Source: Candidatus Dormiibacterota bacterium (GTDB lineage Bacteria > Chloroflexota > Dormibacteria > Aeolococcales > Aeolococcaceae). Taken from it: 5,967 nucleotides of DNA. Location of the stretch: contig PLAX01000046.1 of assembly GCA_003135255.1 (NCBI GenBank), positions 1-5,967 on the forward strand. Direction: 5' to 3'. Below the pieces are notes generated by a model. The model made no database searches and was not told where the DNA came from. It saw only the letters and a list, made by a program, of their open reading frames with translations. Of the stretch, positions 3,714-5,967 are shown one piece after another (the first letter of the stretch is position 1; each line of letters begins with the position of its first letter). The translations under genes were made by a program, and so were the position numbers.

Positions 3714-5328
3714 GCCAAACGACGAGCAGTCGGCAACCATGGAAGCGTCAGAGCGCTACACGGGGCGGGCAGCGGACCCGAGAGGACGATCGACAGGGAC
3801 GTACACCGGAACTCCCTCGGGCAGTGGGGTCACGGCGACGGGTGGTGACAAGCGCTGGCTCCTCCTGGGGGTCATTGCCTTGGCCCAACTCATGATCGTG
3901 CTCGACGCGACGATCATGAACATCGCGCTGCCCTCCGCACAGAAGGATCTCGGGTTCTCGGTGGTGGACCGGCAGTGGGTCGTCACCGCCTACGCGCTGG
4001 CGTTCGGCAGCCTGCTGCTGTTCGGGGGCAAGCTCGGCGACCTCGTCGGCCGCAAGGTGACCTTCGTGACGGGGTTGATCGGATTCGCCGCGGCGTCGGC
4101 GGTCGGCGGTGCTGCCGTCAGCTTCCCCATGCTCATCACTGCCAGGGCCGTGCAGGGCGGATTCGCGGCCGTGCTCGCACCCTCCGCGCTGTCATTGCTG
4201 GCAACCACCTTCACCGATCCCAGGGATCACGGCCGTGCCTTCGGCGTCTACGGGGCGGTCGCCGGGGCGGGTGGCGCAGTAGGCCTGCTCCTGGGCGGGC
4301 TTCTGACCGGATACCTCTCCTGGCGCTGGTGCCTGTACGTCAACGTGTTCTTCGCGCTGATCGCGGCGGCCGGTGCGCTCATGCTCCTGGGGCCGCAGCG
4401 CTCGTGGGGGCGGCCGAGGCTCGACGTCCTGGGCGCGCTGCTCGTGTCTGGCGGAATGTTCTGCTTGGTCTACGGGTTCTCCAACGCCGCCAGCGACAGC
4501 TGGGGCTCGCCGCTGACCTGGGGAGTCCTCATCGGCGCAGCGGCCCTGGTGACGGGGTTCGCGGTCCGGCAAACGAGGGCACCCGAGCCGCTGCTGCCCC
4601 CGTCGATCGTTGCCGACCGCAACCGCGGCGGTGCGTACATCGCGATGCTAGTTTCAGGCGCAGGGATGTTCGGAATCATGCTGTTCCTCAACTTCTACAT
4701 GCAGCAGAATCTCGCCTTCTCGCCCATCACGACCGGCCTCGCCTTCCTCCCGATGGTCGTCTTGACGATGAGCCTGAACAACATCGCGAGCATCATGTTG
4801 ATGCCCCGCACCGGACCCCGCCCGCTGATCGGGCTCGGGATGCTCCTTTGCGCTGCGGGCGCGTTCTGGCTGACCCGCATCGGGCTTCACACCAACTACG
4901 CAACGGGCATCCTGCCGGCGCTGCTGCTGGTGGGCGCAGGTCTCGGTCTGATCTTCGCGCCCGTTACGCAGACAGGCACCGCCGGCATCTCCCCCCGCGA
5001 CACGGGAGTGGCGTCGGCAACGATCAATGCGAGCAACCAGCTCGGCGGTTCGATCGGAACTTCCCTGTTGAACACCATCTTCGCGAGCACTATCGTCAGT
5101 GCTATCGCCGCCCACACATCTCATGGGGCCGCCGCACTCGATGGCTACACGACCGTGTTCTGGTGGACTGCGGCTATCTTCGCCGGCGGTGCCGTGATCG
5201 CCACGGCACTGCTGCGGTCGGGACCGCTCGCCACCGCGCAGCAAGGGTGGGGCGGCGCGTCCAGCACCGGCGAGCCGGCAGGTGTGGATGCGTCCGCGTG
5301 GGGCGAACAGCAACTGCCGGTATCGTGA
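3703..5328 (+). CDS. DHA2/EmrB-QacA family MFS drug exporter, module 2
   Basis: This 541-residue 14-helix proton-coupled exporter lies in the cytoplasmic membrane. The first helix starts near residue 52 and carries the DHA2 signature LDATIMNIALP (67-77) with Asp68. Motif A GGKLGDLVGRK (108-118) is complete. The helix 4 segment ITARAVQGG carries the conserved Arg, motif C is the glycine-rich AVAGAGGAVGLLLGGLL, and SWRWCLYVNVFFAL follows. A typical second half and a hydrophilic C-terminus complete it. The first 50 residues are polar, Ser/Thr/Gly-rich and absent from most relatives. An ATG at 3739 would remove 12 of them, and neither start has a good ribosome binding site. A divergent MarR and a near-consensus promoter lie immediately upstream. 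The stop is followed 2 bp later by the ATG of a pirin remnant. Substrate is unknown; drugs, dyes or secondary metabolites are typical for the family. Confidence 0.94.
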   Translation: MISEPNDEQSATMEASERYTGRAADPRGRSTGTYTGTPSGSGVTATGGDKRWLLLGVIALAQLMIVLDATIMNIALPSAQKDLGFSVVDRQWVVTAYALAFGSLLLFGGKLGDLVGRKVTFVTGLIGFAAASAVGGAAVSFPMLITARAVQGGFAAVLAPSALSLLATTFTDPRDHGRAFGVYGAVAGAGGAVGLLLGGLLTGYLSWRWCLYVNVFFALIAAAGALMLLGPQRSWGRPRLDVLGALLVSGGMFCLVYGFSNAASDSWGSPLTWGVLIGAAALVTGFAVRQTRAPEPLLPPSIVADRNRGGAYIAMLVSGAGMFGIMLFLNFYMQQNLAFSPITTGLAFLPMVVLTMSLNNIASIMLMPRTGPRPLIGLGMLLCAAGAFWLTRIGLHTNYATGILPALLLVGAGLGLIFAPVTQTGTAGISPRDTGVASATINASNQLGGSIGTSLLNTIFASTIVSAIAAHTSHGAAALDGYTTVFWWTAAIFAGGAVIATALLRSGPLATAQQGWGGASSTGEPAGVDASAWGEQQLPVS

Positions 5329-5330
5329 CC

Positions 5331-5570
5331 ATGACCGCAGGAGCACGTCGCACAGTGCCGCACCGGTTGTCCCCGGTGGTGAGCGCACAGGCGTTCACAG
5401 TTCCAGGCTTCACGTCCGCTGATGCTGCTCGATGAGGGGCGCATGCGAATGACGCCTTTCTCAGCCCATCCTCATGCCGGGTTCTCGGCGGTCACCTACG
5501 TCTTCGACGATTCACCCGGGGGTGTGCGCAGCCGAACCTCCGACGGTGCCGATTTCATCGTCCCGGGCAC
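5331..5570 (+). pseudogene. Pirin-family gene remnant, frameshifted and truncated
   Basis: An ATG at 5331, 2 bp after the exporter stop, opens a 34-codon frame that ends SAQAFTVPGFTSADAAR and stops at 5433-5435. In the next frame, from 5422, the sequence continues as MLLDEGRMRMTPFSAHPHAG, then FSAVTYVFDDSPGGVRSR. HPHAGFSAVTYVF...DSPGG is a pirin signature; the two His belong to the iron-binding set of the N-terminal cupin. The two frames join as one pirin N-terminus with about five residues (typically LDPFL-like) missing. After about 5560 the pirin sequence ends, so some three quarters of a protein near 300 residues is lost, including the other metal ligands. Pirins are iron-dependent cupins linked to redox sensing or quercetinase activity. 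This copy cannot be active. It was probably co-translated with the exporter. Confidence 0.7.
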
Positions 5571-5571
5571 G

Positions 5572-5733
5572 GACGTGCCATTGCCGTTGGTGCGGCTCAT
5601 CGGTCTCCTCGAGGTGACTGGTGCGCTCGGGCTCATCCTGCCGGGCGTCACGCACATCGCGCCCGTGGTCGTGGGCGTCGCCGCGCTGTTCCTCGGCGCC
5701 ATCCTGTTCCACATGCGGCGCACGCGATTGCCG
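5572..5733 (+). pseudogene. DoxX-family membrane protein, C-terminal remnant
   Basis: In the same frame as the second pirin piece, the sequence reads PLVRLIGLLEVTGALGLILP, then GVTHIAPVVVGVAALFLGAILFHMRR. This is the typical second half of small four-helix DoxX-like (DoxX_2) proteins: RxIGxLEVxGALGLILP, a helix, then FHxRR at the end. The first two helices are missing and replaced by the pirin fragment. The natural C-terminus would lie near 5733; no stop is found there. DoxX-like proteins are inner-membrane components associated with thiol and oxidative stress. The frame fused to pirin is open from 5383 to the window end, but the join falls inside both domains, so a deletion scar is more likely than a working fusion. 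Confidence 0.65.
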
Positions 5734-5967
5734 GTTACTGGGATGCGGCACTCTAGCAGGAGCAGGTTTCAACCGGTGAACGTAGCCCGGGTGATGCAGA
5801 AGAAGACGAGGTCGTCGGGGTGGACATGCTGGGGTTCCTCCGCGCCACCGTGGCCGTGCCGTGGCCGCGCTCGAGGGAACCCCGCGGCCCCCCGTGTCCA
5901 GCTGCTGGCCGCCGGCTACGTCCTCGGAGCGGTGATCCTCTGGGCGGTCGGGACGGTGCTGGGTCGC
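5734..5967 (+). other. Unassigned sequence to the window end
   Basis: The frame coming from the DoxX remnant stays open to the last base but becomes rich in Arg, Ser, Trp and Pro, unlike a normal protein. The last 25 codons are hydrophobic again (VQLLAAGYVLGAVILWAVG) and look like one membrane helix, perhaps from another gene or remnant continuing beyond the window. A second frame over 5794-5860 reads EEDEVVGVDMLGFLRATVAV, which looks protein-like but was not recognised. No intact gene start with a ribosome binding site is seen. Confidence 0.4.

Noticed and set aside
3665..3736. A 24-residue N-terminal extension of the second MarR
   Set aside because: It would overlap the exporter start, lacks family similarity and would place the start beyond the best -10 box.
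3975..5435. A 486-codon plus-strand frame overlapping the second exporter
   Set aside because: It is a shifted frame through a high-GC membrane protein gene and is extremely Arg-rich with no domain. Only its last 35 codons (5331-5435), which follow the exporter stop, are meaningful, as the pirin start.
1..5967. CRISPR array, insertion-sequence ends or a transposase
   Set aside because: No regularly spaced repeats, terminal inverted repeats or transposase motifs were seen. The only mobile-DNA hint is the degenerate tRNA half.

Overview
The window looks like high-GC Actinomycetota DNA. Coding regions are strongly GC-biased at third codon positions, the tRNA 3' end carries an encoded CCA, and both repressor genes appear to have leaderless or near-leaderless starts, which is common in that phylum. 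The genus cannot be read from the sequence. The content is accessory: a degenerate tRNA edge, two MarR/drug-efflux modules and several gene remnants between and after them.

Layout. Positions 1-73 hold the 3' half of a proline tRNA (anticodon UGG). Its 5' half does not fold, which suggests a tRNA-associated integration scar. Module 1 (193-2765) is a MarR-family repressor on the minus strand, divergent from a 14-helix-type MFS exporter and a PEBP/YbhB-like protein on the plus strand. The 91-bp gap between the divergent genes carries two near-identical 13-bp dyads (TTAGYATACCTAA) that overlap the predicted repressor promoter. Positions 2766-3169 hold no intact gene. They contain a piece of an isochorismatase-like hydrolase, a piece of a LuxR-type helix-turn-helix in another frame, and two hairpins.

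Module 2 (3170-5328) repeats the arrangement with different sequences: a minus-strand MarR repressor divergent from a canonical DHA2/EmrB-QacA exporter. The two genes are so close that the exporter's near-consensus promoter (TTGACT-17-TATAGT) has its -35 box inside the repressor gene. A 9-codon open frame starts at the predicted transcript start and overlaps the exporter start. An AT-rich dyad sits over the exporter start codon.

The exporter is followed after 2 bp by the start of a pirin gene, which is frameshifted and cut off, then joined to the C-terminal half of a DoxX-family membrane protein. That reading frame runs off the window end with no further recognisable product. Read together, each module is probably a substrate-inducible repressor/exporter pair. 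Module 1 still has its soluble accessory gene (PEBP); module 2 has lost its likely redox accessory genes (pirin, DoxX). Family assignments rest on visible motifs. The regulatory logic, the integration scenario and the order of decay are inference.
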